Of a stretch of 64,000 nucleotides of DNA, positions 1 through 11,600 are shown in pieces. The notes beneath the pieces were generated by a model. The model made no database searches and had not been told where the DNA came from. It saw only the letters and a program-made list of their open reading frames with translations. The position numbers and the translations under genes are program-made. The DNA comes from Lates calcarifer (Eukaryota > Chordata > Actinopteri > Centropomidae): assembly GCF_001640805.2 (NCBI RefSeq), contig NC_066851.1, positions 7,601,712 through 7,665,711 on the forward strand, given 5' to 3'. Numbering within the stretch: position 1 is the first letter of the stretch; every line of letters begins with the position of its first letter.

Positions 1-600
1 GGTGTGAACGCGAAGCCGTTTGACACATCTGCTGGCATTGCATTGATGTATGTGACAGCGACAGCTTGCTTTCCTTTCCCACAGCCTTGTGAGGCCCCCA
101 CCTTTCCCCCAGCATCTTGCTGCTTAGAACAACCTGACTACACATAAACATGCACACACACAGAGACATGCACAACAACCCCATTCACCATTAGAGCTAA
201 AATAACACACTCAAAGCAGCTTATTGCTTTAATATGATCTGTCACCGGAGCCAAATAGGCCTTCTGTGCTCAACAAGGCCAATGCAGCAGCAGCAGCTCT
301 GGGAAATCTACAAAGTCTGCAGGCAAGCAGCCAAAAAGGCCTGAAAACAGCCCTACTCATATCACCCCCAACACGCCTCAACTCCTGAGTTATACAGTTA
401 CACACACACACACACAAAGTATAGAACAGGAGGACAAAAGAGAGATGATTGCTCTCAACGTGCTAGGGGCCTTGTTGTATTGTTAGAGAATCCGGGTGCA
501 CTGGGCCTCATTTTGGCACCCCTTCACTCTCCTTGCCTGCCTCAACCTGCCTGTCTGTAGGGTTGTCCTTGTGTGGCACTGCTTCTGTTCCACATACGCA

Positions 601-660
601 TGCACGCACACGCACACACACACACACCCACACATAAACTCACACACCCCCACACACACA
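601..660. repeat. imperfect (CA)n microsatellite
   Basis: Runs of CA interrupted by C-rich and TAAACT units. It is intronic simple sequence, and overlapping open frames rich in His-Thr here are artefacts of it. Confidence 0.85.
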
Positions 661-2507
661 AACAGACACGCAAAGAGCTTTATCCCCTTATCAGAAAAGG
701 AAGGCTGTGCTCTTTGCTCAAACAGTCTCGTGTAGCAACTTCCGCTGTGAGCAGCTTGTTTTCAGGCCTGCGAGGGGGATTTTCACGCTGCTGATGTCCC
801 CAGAGAGACTGATGCATGTGCCTAAGGGACCAGATGATCCCGCAGCTGTGGCCACAAAGGGTGAACTACAGATAAAAGTGTGCCAAAACTTTTGCTGACC
901 TCCTCCTGAAAGCTTAGATGGAAATAAAGTTTCCACAAAAAACCTTTGCCACTGTATCCAGTTCTATCACATTCATTACAAACACTTTATTTCACACCTA
1001 GTTTATGGTCAAAGAAATAAACAGCCTGTGCTTCCAATCCATGGTAATGATATAGTCGTAAAACTGAATGCATTCATACTGAAAGTGTTGTGAGAGTGTT
1101 ATGTAAATGAGTGTAAAGTAATGTAATGTCTGTGTGTGGCTGGTATCGACTCATTTAGGCCCAGACGAGACAGCCACAATCACCAGCCAAGGGTAAAACC
1201 CACATCCTTCAGGGTCAGCCTCAAAACAAGAACTTTGATTCGCCCCACTGTAAATACCCAACTGTGTGATTGGTGGCCATGGGAAACACTGTGCCAAATA
1301 CATTGCTGCAGGGATGCTTTTTGAGATGTGCAGTGATGCTCGTAATAAAATGAAAAGGGAAGTCTAAGACAGTGTGGTGGAAAGAAGCAGGGTGGGAACG
1401 AGAACGAAGGGGGTTCAGGTCCATTAGAGAGGAGGAAGAGGAAGACAGGTGTACAAGGCTTTGCTCAACAGATGTTGAAACGTCCCCAGTGTCTGTTGAG
1501 GGCAAACGGAAGTTTGTTTGCAGGCAAGTAGGCCTCACTGCAACATATGTTCAACTGTCGCCCTAAATCGCACTGTGGGTTTTCAGAAGTTTTGTAAGGA
1601 TGCTACTCTTGAGTTCACATCTTTTGAACACCTAAGTTTCAATACATAAACACAGGCAGCATGGGCTTCCCTGACCTAAAGGGAAATCTTGTTGCGTTTT
1701 AAGCTGTAGTGGAACTGAATTTAAAGAACACGGCAAAAAAGTAAAAGTAAAATATCACAATCAGCTGCCATTTTGCAGCACTCATATTAGAATCAGAAAT
1801 GCTTCTTACACTGCCTTGACATTTTTTGTATGTAATGCTATACCACACTTTCATAGACTTTACAGTCCACACATACTTTTCAGTGTTAAGTGTGATACAT
1901 GCACTCCAAATCAATTCTAGTCTGTTATCAGGGGCCTATCAAGTCCATTTATACGTTGAATACAAATATTTACACTTCAAATATATTCAGAGCAGACTTG
2001 GGCCGCGGCCAAAGCACGTATTGCCCTTTGCCATCTAGATAGAGTTTCACTTTGCCCCTGAAAAAGCACCCAGCCCTTCACTAAAAAGAGCTTGTGTCTA
2101 ATGTGTCTCCCTTTAGATGAACACATGTTTCTTTCTTTCAGTAGAGACAGAGACAGACAGAGACAGAGAGGAGAAGTAGAGAAAACGTGTGGGATGAAGG
2201 AAGGAAACAGGTCATATTGGGTGATCATTTAGCTGTGGCGTCGGTGTTAAAGGCCTGGCTGTCACCTTACTGAGCAAACACTGTCTCTGTGTTGAGCTGA
2301 TATGAGCTTTGTGGATGGAAGGCTAGGCAAGGCTCAGCGGAGTTTGCCGTTCATGCAGTCTGGTCTTAGAGCACGGAGTGCAATCTCATGAGAAAAAACT
2401 TCACACTTTTCAAATCATTTCAATTTCCATGTGCTTCAAAGCACAGAGGTAAAAGAGCAAAGCAACATCTCAAGTTATTCTGCAGCAAAGATAAAACACT
2501 ATCAGGA

Positions 2508-2540
2508 AACACACACACACACACAAGCACACACACTCAC
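2508..2540. repeat. short (CA)n microsatellite
   Basis: CA dinucleotide repeat with two interruptions inside the runx3 intron. Confidence 0.8.
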
Positions 2541-3767
2541 AGAAAACAAAGCGGCTGAGAACGGCACACCCATTTCTTCAAAACACAGCCATTGCCTTTC
2601 AGTACATCGTTAATACCAGACATTTTATATCAAGCATTTTATTTGTTCTTCATAGACTTCCATAATGCTTTCAGATGATGCGACCGCTACTCTGAGAGGA
2701 GGCTAGTAAATCTACAACCTTTAGCATCCATTTCGGCTCTGGGTGCGTATTGAGCGCTGCTGTTTAGGCCTCATGTGTGCACTGGCCCCCATCTCCCAGC
2801 TCTATCTTGTGGTTATGATATCATAGAGAGAAAAACAAGGGCATTCTCTCCTAAGTGCACCCTGACACATTAAATATTCATCCAACCACAGAAACCCCTC
2901 TGAAATGGGGCTGGTGTGGAGCGCTCGCACCCCTCTAGCCCCAAGCCCTGTCGAGTAGATAGAAGTCAAATGTTGGCGGTCGGAACAGACACGCTGTGGC
3001 TGCAGTCAGGGTCAACTGGCCAAAGCGAACGTATTAACACAAGTTTTAAGTGGAGGATACAGGTTCTGTTTCCCTGGCTGCGACTGTAATGATTTAGATT
3101 TAGACATTAAAACTTTTCTGTGGTGAATAATGGTTTTCTTGCAGCAAGACTCGATGTGCAGGGAAAGGTTTAAAGTAGGGCTGTCACATGATTTAAACCA
3201 CATTCAGGGAGGCATAGGTATATCTTAATGATAAACAAATAGTCTAACTGAGATTGAGACTAAATAAGACATTTTTTAAAGGAAAGAAACTAATGATTAA
3301 ACAGTTCCTCTTTTCAGTATTACCATAGCAAGCCTCTTATCTATTATGTTCTGCACATACATACAGTAGAAGGAACTAAAAAATATATGGTAGCCACAAA
3401 GTTTTAAAAGAAAAAGGTAACTTGCAAAATTCACACAGATGCAAGTAAAACGAAAAAACAGTTCACTTTTTTAGTAACTAGAGTCAAAAATCCAAACAAA
3501 ATATCCAAGAGACAAAGACAGAGGGAAAAACAGAGGAGAGGGGGAAAAGAAAGTTTTGAGCCACCTCCCAGTTGATTAGTGGTGTTAACAGCAACTGTGG
3601 GTCCCGGGTTAATGAGCTCCAGACCTTGTTCTAATCAAGAATCTGCTCCCCTAAAAACCACCCTCTCACAGCCCACTAAACCCCCTACTGGACGCTATGA
3701 ACAGTGTGTCGCCAAATGTGGTGTGTCCTTGCCAGCTGGACCTGAGCCACAGGATCACAGCTATGCT

Positions 3768-3770
<3 letters not shown>

Positions 3771-3824
<54 letters not shown>
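3771..3824. repeat. perfect (GT)27 microsatellite
   Basis: Uninterrupted GT repeat of 54 nt, followed by GTTTGTGG. It lies in the runx3 intron and is likely polymorphic. Confidence 0.95.
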
Positions 3825-3827
<3 letters not shown>

Positions 3828-5466
3828 TGGGCAGCTGAATGATCACTTTCATCCCTAAAGAGCCAGCCAATTCATCTTAGACCACCACTGGCCACAGAAA
3901 AACTGACCAATTATCATTTTTTTTTCCTGCCTGTCTGTCTTTTTTTCCAACCAGAGAGCAGTGGGATGTATCATTTCCCTGACCTCAGCCGTTTGAGGTG
4001 GTGTAAATCTCTTAATAACTACACAAGGACACATATAGGGGCTATATTTGGAGGGCTGCTTCCACTGGCCGCCCCTGCTCTGGCCTGGAACAGACAGTAG
4101 CCACAGTGTCTATGTGGGTGATGGAGCCTGGACCTGGCGCTGTGTGTGTGTGTATGTGAGAGAGAGCAAGAGAGAGTGAAAACGCCGGCCTTCATTCCTT
4201 CCATCACGGTTTAAAGAGAAGGCAGACTGGCTGCATGCATGTGAGCATGAATAAAAAAGATATTACACAGCGTGGGAGGGGGGGTTTGCGTGTCCGCCCA
4301 GGATATGTTCCTGAGTAACGGCACGGAGCAAACTGGTGGGCTGGTGGGTGGAATCACACACACACACATACACACCGTCCTTCCTTTGGCATCCCATGTA
4401 CTAATGCTCAAGAAAACAAACAGCTGGAGAACAGCAAGAGAACTGCTGTCTCTGCTCAGACAGATTAGTCATCATGACTGAGTCTTTCTCTTTCTCAAAG
4501 TGCAACGTAAGTGTTGATCAGAGGGTGTGAATAGAAAAAGTACCAAAGTCTTCTGTGCTGCACGTTGACTTTAGACAGCAGGGAGGCTGATTTCAGTGAC
4601 TGCCTGTGTCCAGACATTGTGTCTGTCCACCAATGTGCACCTGCGTATCCTCTTGGTATCTGTATCCAAGTGTGTTGGGGGCCGTTGAAGCCAGATAATT
4701 TCTATATAGTTCATAAAGAGAGGATAGAGGGGAGGTGGTGGTGGGCACAAACAAATGGACAGAGCGGTAAACGAGAGGAAACTTTACCCATGGGTCAGCC
4801 TCAGAGGGAAGATATATTGCCCATGGGTCAGTGGAGAGAAAGGACGGGCAAAATCCATATTGGTCCGTCTGCCTTGCCCCCTTTATATAGTGATAAAATA
4901 TTCAAATCCAGCCATTACTTCACATTAGGCTACTCTGTAGAGATGCCATGGGAGAAAACCACAGAATGTATACATGCTGGTTCACACACAGTTTTGGTGC
5001 ATTGATAGTTACATTAAAATCTCTTCCTCCCATTAGAGCCCTCATCCGGAATCAACGTCTGACATTTAAGGTGTGTTCATATGTAGAGAATGTGCATGTA
5101 TGTGTGCGTGCGAACATGTGTACTTGTACATGTAAGCAAACATGTGAGTGTCTACATAAAAGGCATGATCAGAGGTTTTGTTTTTTTTCTTACCATTTCC
5201 CTGAACGGTACATCTAAGTGATAAGGGCGCTAAGTGTGTTGGTTAGTTTTCTGGGTCTGGATAAAAGAGATGCAGCAGATATACTTCACTTACTCAGAGT
5301 TAATTTGCACCTCCCGCACACACACTCGGCACACATACGTAAAAAAAAGCTCTTTCAGTCTCTCTCTTTCTGTCCGTTATGTTTAAGACTGATGACTATA
5401 TGGTTTGGTAGCCTTGTCTGGGTGTTTCCTTCTGACTAAGTGCTGTGTCAGTAAGACCTGAATATA

Positions 5467-5505
5467 TGTGTGTGTGTGTGTGTGTGGGTGTGTGTGTGTG
5501 TGTGA
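5467..5505. repeat. (TG)n microsatellite
   Basis: TG repeat with one GGG interruption, in the runx3 intron. Confidence 0.85.
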
Positions 5506-6145
5506 GGGGTTTGATCTACTCACTATTTCTTGTTTTTTTAAGCAAGATAGAAAGATAGAGATCACTCGACTTCATCAGTTCACAGAAATGCCTGACAATT
5601 CATAGTTTATCATTTCTTAGGCTGTAGGTTCAGAGTAAACAACATTCCTCAAGCAATTATTTTCAACCACTTATGCTATCGTTATCTGTCGATGACGTGG
5701 CTGCAGGTGCAGTTTGGGCAACACTTAGTGTCTAGCCAATGTATTTCAAGGTCTGCTAACATCCTAATAATATTTTTGTATTTGGAAGCTGAAAACATGG
5801 TGACAACGTCTCTCTCTCCCTTAATATAATTTTATCCTGTGTGAGGGTGTGTGAATTACAATGGAGGATACTGATGGTCTTCATAGTCCAAGTAAATTTC
5901 ACATTAATTACAGTTTAAACAGTCAAAGAGAGGTTGTTTTGCCAGGATGTGTCAAACTGCCTGGCTCTATTAAGAAAGTATGGAGAACAAGTTTTCCAAA
6001 AGGACTCTTGTAATTGTTTTTGCTGTTTTTTTTACAACTTTGGAAACATAAAGTGCCATTGGTGCCATTTTCCTGGTTGTGTAGGTGGTAAATTGGCAAG
6101 TCCTTGATTTCTCTCTCACCCGTCCTCCTCATGTCGCTATTTCAG

Positions 6146-6289
6146 GGCACAGAGTGAAGATGGAAGACTCCAAGACGATGCAGTTCTCGGACAGGCTGTC
6201 AGAGATTGAGCGTTACCAGCGGTCTATGCGAATAGGCCCAGGGAACCCTAATCCCCGCCCCATCCAAACCCACCTCAGCTCCACACAAG
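6146..6289 (+). CDS. runx3: runx3 penultimate coding exon (post-Runt linker)
   Basis: The exon is 144 nt: 2 nt completing an Arg-type codon, 47 codons, and 1 nt. It is bounded by TTTCAG at 6140-6145 and the donor GGTGAGC (GT at 6290). The peptide begins HRVKMEDSK and runs through FSDRLSEIERYQ, SMRIGPGNPNPRP and ends LSSTQ. This corresponds to the segment just after the Runt domain in RUNX proteins (HRQKL-D, F-[DE]RL/F-[DE]LE, MR[VI]). The region links the DNA-binding domain to the C-terminal activation domain. Donor and acceptor phases fit the terminal exon at 17299. No alternative exon with correct phase was seen between them. Confidence 0.92.
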
Positions 6290-7014
6290 GTGAGCACCAC
6301 TGATCCATCCAACCATAACCAGCCAACATCCCCAAAGTCACCACAACTCTATAAATTCAACTCATATTAATTGCCGTTACTTAGAAATAAATACTTCCCT
6401 TAATAAAACAAACATATTTAGTTTTATTTGGCTAGTGGGTAAGTAATCTGTAAAACAAATCTGTTACACATCAACACAGTACACGCCATTTGCCCAACAT
6501 TAAACTAAGCCAAGTGCCCTTCATATGCGTTTCCTCCACGGGGGGCTTTTGAGTTCTGTTCCACTAATCTGGGAGCTGTTTTATGTGTTGGCTGTCCAAG
6601 GGGAAGCTCATGTCAGCTCTGTCCCCGGATGCCCTGCGTTGGTGGGTCTGGGCCCCACAGTGTGCAGGGTTGAGTCTGTGGCCAGGTGGCATGGCGGGTG
6701 CTGCCAACCGAGCTTGGCCTGGGTGCTGAAGCTGGCCTCTGCACACCGCACACTACAGCCTCAGGAATGTAACAGCCGCCCGCTACCTTGGCAATCACGT
6801 CACTCTCAGACTGGTCGAATGTGCGGGGGCGAGGGGGGTAGCAGGGGGCTGAGACTGAGGTGGTGCGATGGAGGGGAGGGGGGGTTGTTTCAAGCATTTG
6901 TGTGTGCTGTGGACAGCTGCGTGGGTGATGGTTGGAGTGAGGATGAGTGTTCACTCTCCGTCACATGTCAGAGGCTCTTTAACAGGATGCCATGTCTGGA
7001 AGCATGCAGACTAA

Positions 7015-7075
7015 ACACACACACACACACCACACACACACAGTATGCCCCCCCCACCCCACCCCCACCCCCCAC
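7015..7075. repeat. (CA)n followed by C-rich simple sequence
   Basis: ACAC repeats merge into a CCCCACCCC-rich block inside the runx3 intron. Confidence 0.8.
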
Positions 7076-8551
7076 CTACTCTCTAGTTCTCATGCTAGCT
7101 AATGAATCTCATTACCTTTGTATCAGCATGTTGCTGTGCACAGGAGGGCTTGTTTGGGAGCGCTGGGCCGTGTGTGGGTGGAACTCTATCAGTGTGTATC
7201 ACAGCTATACACCAGTGTTTGGCCTTGTGCTTAGCTTAGCCAGCGCTGAGTCACCAGGATGGTCCTATCTAACAGCTGACTGTAGAGAACACAGGGTCTT
7301 TTACCCTGCACACCCATGTCCTTACTTACTGTTGATGTTGATTTTATTCCCTCGCACAGCCTGTACTGGGCAGAAAACATGTCAGCCATTTTAGAAACAC
7401 CACCGACCGGTTACACTGAAAATAAACAGTGTGGAGCTTCAACACAATACAGCCACTGTGATGATAATTTTCTGATGGTTTAGAGTTTGGCGTGAGCTCT
7501 GTAGGTTGTCTGCCAATAAAAAGCCCCCTGCAGCTAAGCTTTTACCGGGAGCTTTAGGTTTCTGAGAGCTGACTTGAACACGGGGGGAAGCGTTCCGGTC
7601 GGCAGGGAGAGGTGTACAGACTTGGTCCAGACAGCAGACGAAGAGCAGCTCTTTGCTCTGCTCTCGTCTGCCTCGCACAGGATTAGGACAGGAATTAGAG
7701 CGTCATAGGCTTGTCAGGCTTCAAAGGGCTGCAGTGTTGCAATACGCACATGTACAGTACATACACTGTGAGCAGACACAACACATTAACATCAGTTGGA
7801 ACTGTCAGACACTGTAAAGGCCTTGAGCTTCACGTTACAGCTGCCAGTGACTGGAGGCCGTCTATAAGAAGTATGTGTGAGTGAGACAGAGGAGGGGAAG
7901 GGCTGTAAAAACCACACACCTTAATCTGTGGTATTACCATCATGACGGCATACCGCAGGGCAAGAGTGGTAAAATAATTAAATAACAGAGCAAATGGCCC
8001 TTCTCCCTCCCACTTTGTCTATCTGTGTCTGAGTGGCAGACTGGAGATGTATGTCATGGCAAGGAGAGCACATAGCGCTCCTGCATGTGGAGGAATCATG
8101 CACAGAACAACACTACAGTATTACAAGCAAAGCTCAAACAAAAATAGACTTGTTGTAATAAATCCCATTCAGAGACACAGCGAGATGTTTACATATCAAC
8201 AGCACACACGTCTCTGCTTTTGGCAGCCCTGCCAGACACTGTTGTATTTTGCAGATACTTTAAATCCTGGGGGCTGTTTGTTTGAGAATTGCCGGGTGAT
8301 AGATCGCCCATCAACACGTTATAATTAAGTGGATTCCCGCCTTGCTGTTACAAAAGATGTTTTCCATTATCCAGGGCTGGAACCTTGTATTTTCCCCTTG
8401 AAGACAACTAAATAAGAAAATACAGTGTCATCTCCTCCCTAAAGCCTCCATGCTTCATTTTGTTGTCTGAGCCATGAAACACTGTCTCAGTTTTGTTGTC
8501 AACAGGACGTGTCTTCAGACATCTGCTCAACGCTACCCTGGATTCTTAAAT

Positions 8552-8554
<3 letters not shown>

Positions 8555-8595
<41 letters not shown>

Positions 8596-8617
8596 TACAC
8601 ACACGCGCGCGCGCGCA
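8555..8617. repeat. (AC)n-(GC)n alternating purine-pyrimidine tract
   Basis: About 20 CA units, two CATA units, then a run of alternating GC (ACACGCGCGCGCGCGC). The composite is an alternating purine-pyrimidine sequence with Z-DNA potential. Confidence 0.85.
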
Positions 8618-11600
8618 CGGACGATTGCACCACATTGCAGGCACATTGAAAATACAAAACCCACACACACATACACAGTTCCGTGTTAGTGTTGCAAGTT
8701 CTCTGTTAGTGCCCCAGACAGACAGGGTAATTAAGAGCTCATTACAGTGCATGCAGTGACAGGATTCCTGCGCGCTGGCAGACGCTGCATTCGCTGCTTG
8801 TTTTTGTTCCTCAGTGGCCACAGGTAAGCCTGCTAGACATGTGGAATGATTCTCTCAGAGGGTGGAGGGAGTGTGTGTGTGTGTGTGGTTGAAAATGCGT
8901 GGTTCAACTGGTGCAGTCAAGCAAATCTGACACTCAGACAATCAAGTACTAAATTGTTATTCTGGTTTTCAAAACCTCAAGTGAGGTACATGTGTATACT
9001 ATATGTGTCTGTGGGTGGCAGTTTTTTTTTTCCTTTCTCTGATACAGAATGGAGTTCATCTTCTAACATCTAACTGTGACACTGCATTTATAATCCATAC
9101 ATATTTCTCTCCAGTCTGATAGAAAATTTGATTTCCCCAAATGTGTAAAGCGGAAAACAGATTCCAGTTTTACCTTGTTCCATTTTAAATGCAGACAAAA
9201 CTCAACAAGCCCCTGGCACAGCCTCTAACAGACAGCCGAGACGAAAGCGGCTCTTTTAACTTAAATGTGTTTTAACAGTGAGAGAGAGAGAGAGAGGGAA
9301 AAAGAAATACAGCAGCAATTTAATCATCCAAAAAGAAAGTCCTGGCACTTTTGAGGTGGTATCGTTTAACATGTTATTTGTTCCAACACCTGTGTGTTCC
9401 TCTCTGAAGATGAATATCAGATACTAGCATAACGTTCCGCCATCAAGTCAAGTGCTCAATGCTTTGATGAGGGCCCAAAAGTGTGTGTGCATGCCTGTCT
9501 GAATGTGTGACCCATGTGCTGATGTTATTAAAAACGTCAGTAGACTTGCAGAAATAATGTATTACACACTTCATTTTTAAATGTACTCAGCATTTATCTT
9601 CTAAATTCTATTTAAAAGGAGCAAACTTCTTCTATTAATGACACTTCCACAAATGCTAGTACCTCTGGCTTCCTCCTGCACAACTGGCACACATCTGCTG
9701 CAGCTGTGGCCCTCTTGTTCAGTATGTACAGGCTGCGGCCTCTGGACTGGACTTAACTTGAGAAAGTCCTGTTTGATGGAGGACCAGCCCGATGCAGCCG
9801 GGCCCCTCCTGCCTCGTCCACAGTGACCACACTGTTTACTCCGCATAAACAAGCTGGCCGGCCCCCCAGGTTCGGGGCAGCACTCTGCTACTGCCGCTCA
9901 CACTAATTCACACATCCAGAATGACATGATCAGCCAATTAGAAGCAAGAGCGAGACAGGAAATTAGCACCGTCAGGTAGCTGTGGTGTGGACTTTTGAGT
10001 ATAGCCGTCACGCTAGTTGGGTTTCATGCTGATTTCTGCCAAACCCAAGCAGGAAGCTAGCCCTCTGAGGCCAATACAACTAAAACGAGCAAGAATCTGG
10101 ACCAGTCCTTTAGACACTGTTTTACTTCTGCACTCCACTATTTACATAATATGTCAATGGCCGCCACAGAGTTTATTTGTTATGGTGCCTGAAAGCTTCA
10201 CTTGTGGTTACTCTCTTTTTGTGACCCTGAGATGAATAATTCAAACTGAAAATGTTTCTGTTCTCCAACAAAAAAAAAGAATCTTTTGAAGCCGCCTCCT
10301 TAGTGGAAAAAAAGAAGAAAAAAAGAGAAGTGAGAGCAAGTTGTTTTTTACCAGACTCAACTGTTTGTGTAAGTTATAATTTCACATCAGAGTCAGGCTG
10401 AGTTTTACATTTCAGCAATTACAGAAACTACGTGTGCCATGAACAGTCTCTATTGAGTCTGGGGAGAGGGGAAGGTTGGGAGGACGACAAGCTCTCAAAG
10501 AGAACATAGGATTTTTCAGCCCATGTGTTTGTTTTTGCTCACGTTATAAGTGAGGGCTCAAAAGACATATCAAATGTCCCACATAGCTGAGCCAAGGCCG
10601 TGTTCCTCCCCTCTCTAACACGCTCTCTTTCTCTCTCCTTCCCTTGCTGGCGTCTTTCTTTCTCTCTTGCTTGCTCTCTCACATTCTCTCCCCGTTGCGA
10701 CGCCTAAGGCCTAAGCGAAGCAGGAAGCCAGCACAAGGACCGGCATTCACTGTGTCTCAATGACACGCTTCATTACGGCAGGCGCATTACATGTCTCAGA
10801 GGCGTTGCTGGATCCGGAGTCACGAGGATGGACGCCATTTTGGCTCAAACATCTTCTCAGCCATCCCTTTCATCTACAAATGCACTTTAAAAGCAGCGCA
10901 TGTGTTTATTTGCGTCCTCCCCAAAACTACACTGGCACCACCCCAAAGCTACTTATTAGTGACGCAGTCGCCACTTCTTCCCATTTCAGCCCCTTCCTTC
11001 CCCACTCCTCAGCTCCACCCAGGGGGTTGGTCCTCTTATTAACAGGGGTAATCTGTGCCTCTGGTATTGACGTTGTCTGCTGGCCAATCAAAATATTTGA
11101 AGGAAATGTTTATTTTCTTGAGCGAATCGTACCAGCTGCTTGCAAGCCTTTCTGAATAAGGCCATTTATGTGTAAGAATTTGCCATTGTGAAGCATAGTG
11201 CAGGACCTCTCGTTGACTGAGTGCTGATTTGGGCCTTTGCAAAGGAAGTGGAGGAGCTCCAGGGGAAGCACAGATCTTACACATGCTGAGCCCAGTTCGG
11301 CTATAGGTGAAGAGCCCAGCACCACCCCCCCTCTGCTTCTGGCATCCTTCTCCATCCTAATTGCCACTACAGGAGGTTTGGAGTTTACTATATTGTGGTA
11401 TCTCAACAGCGGAGGGCAGAGTCATGGTGATAACACGTGGTTGCCTGCTGCTGTCATTAAAAGTAGAGCACTATGAGAAAAAAATATGGTAATATACTAT
11501 GTAGGTTTCTGTCTTTATGATGAAAACGTTTATGTGCATTTGAGGAATAAAAGCTTTAAACATTGTTCAGGGGCATGTACGCTAGACTTCTGTACAATGC

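Larger units (their letters stand above)
1..6145 (+). other. runx3: runx3 intron (part), upstream of the 144-nt exon
   Basis: This intron ends in a pyrimidine-rich tract and TTCAG at 6141-6145. No coding exon was recognised. It holds several (CA)n/(GT)n microsatellites (about 601-660, 2508-2540, 3771-3824, 5467-5505) and ordinary unique sequence. The final Runt-domain exon must lie left of position 1. The intron phase (2 nt left to complete at 6146) fits the known intron after the Runt domain. Confidence 0.75.

Noticed and set aside
3685..3870. Open frames rich in His-Thr or Cys-Val over CA/GT repeats
   Set aside because: These are translations of dinucleotide repeats, not genes. The same applies at 24572-24918, 34419-34613, 8474-8821 and 25792-26135.
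4787..4831. Twofold CCCATGGGTCAG repeat in the runx3 intron
   Set aside because: Only two 12-bp copies 33 bp apart; too short to call a minisatellite or regulatory array.
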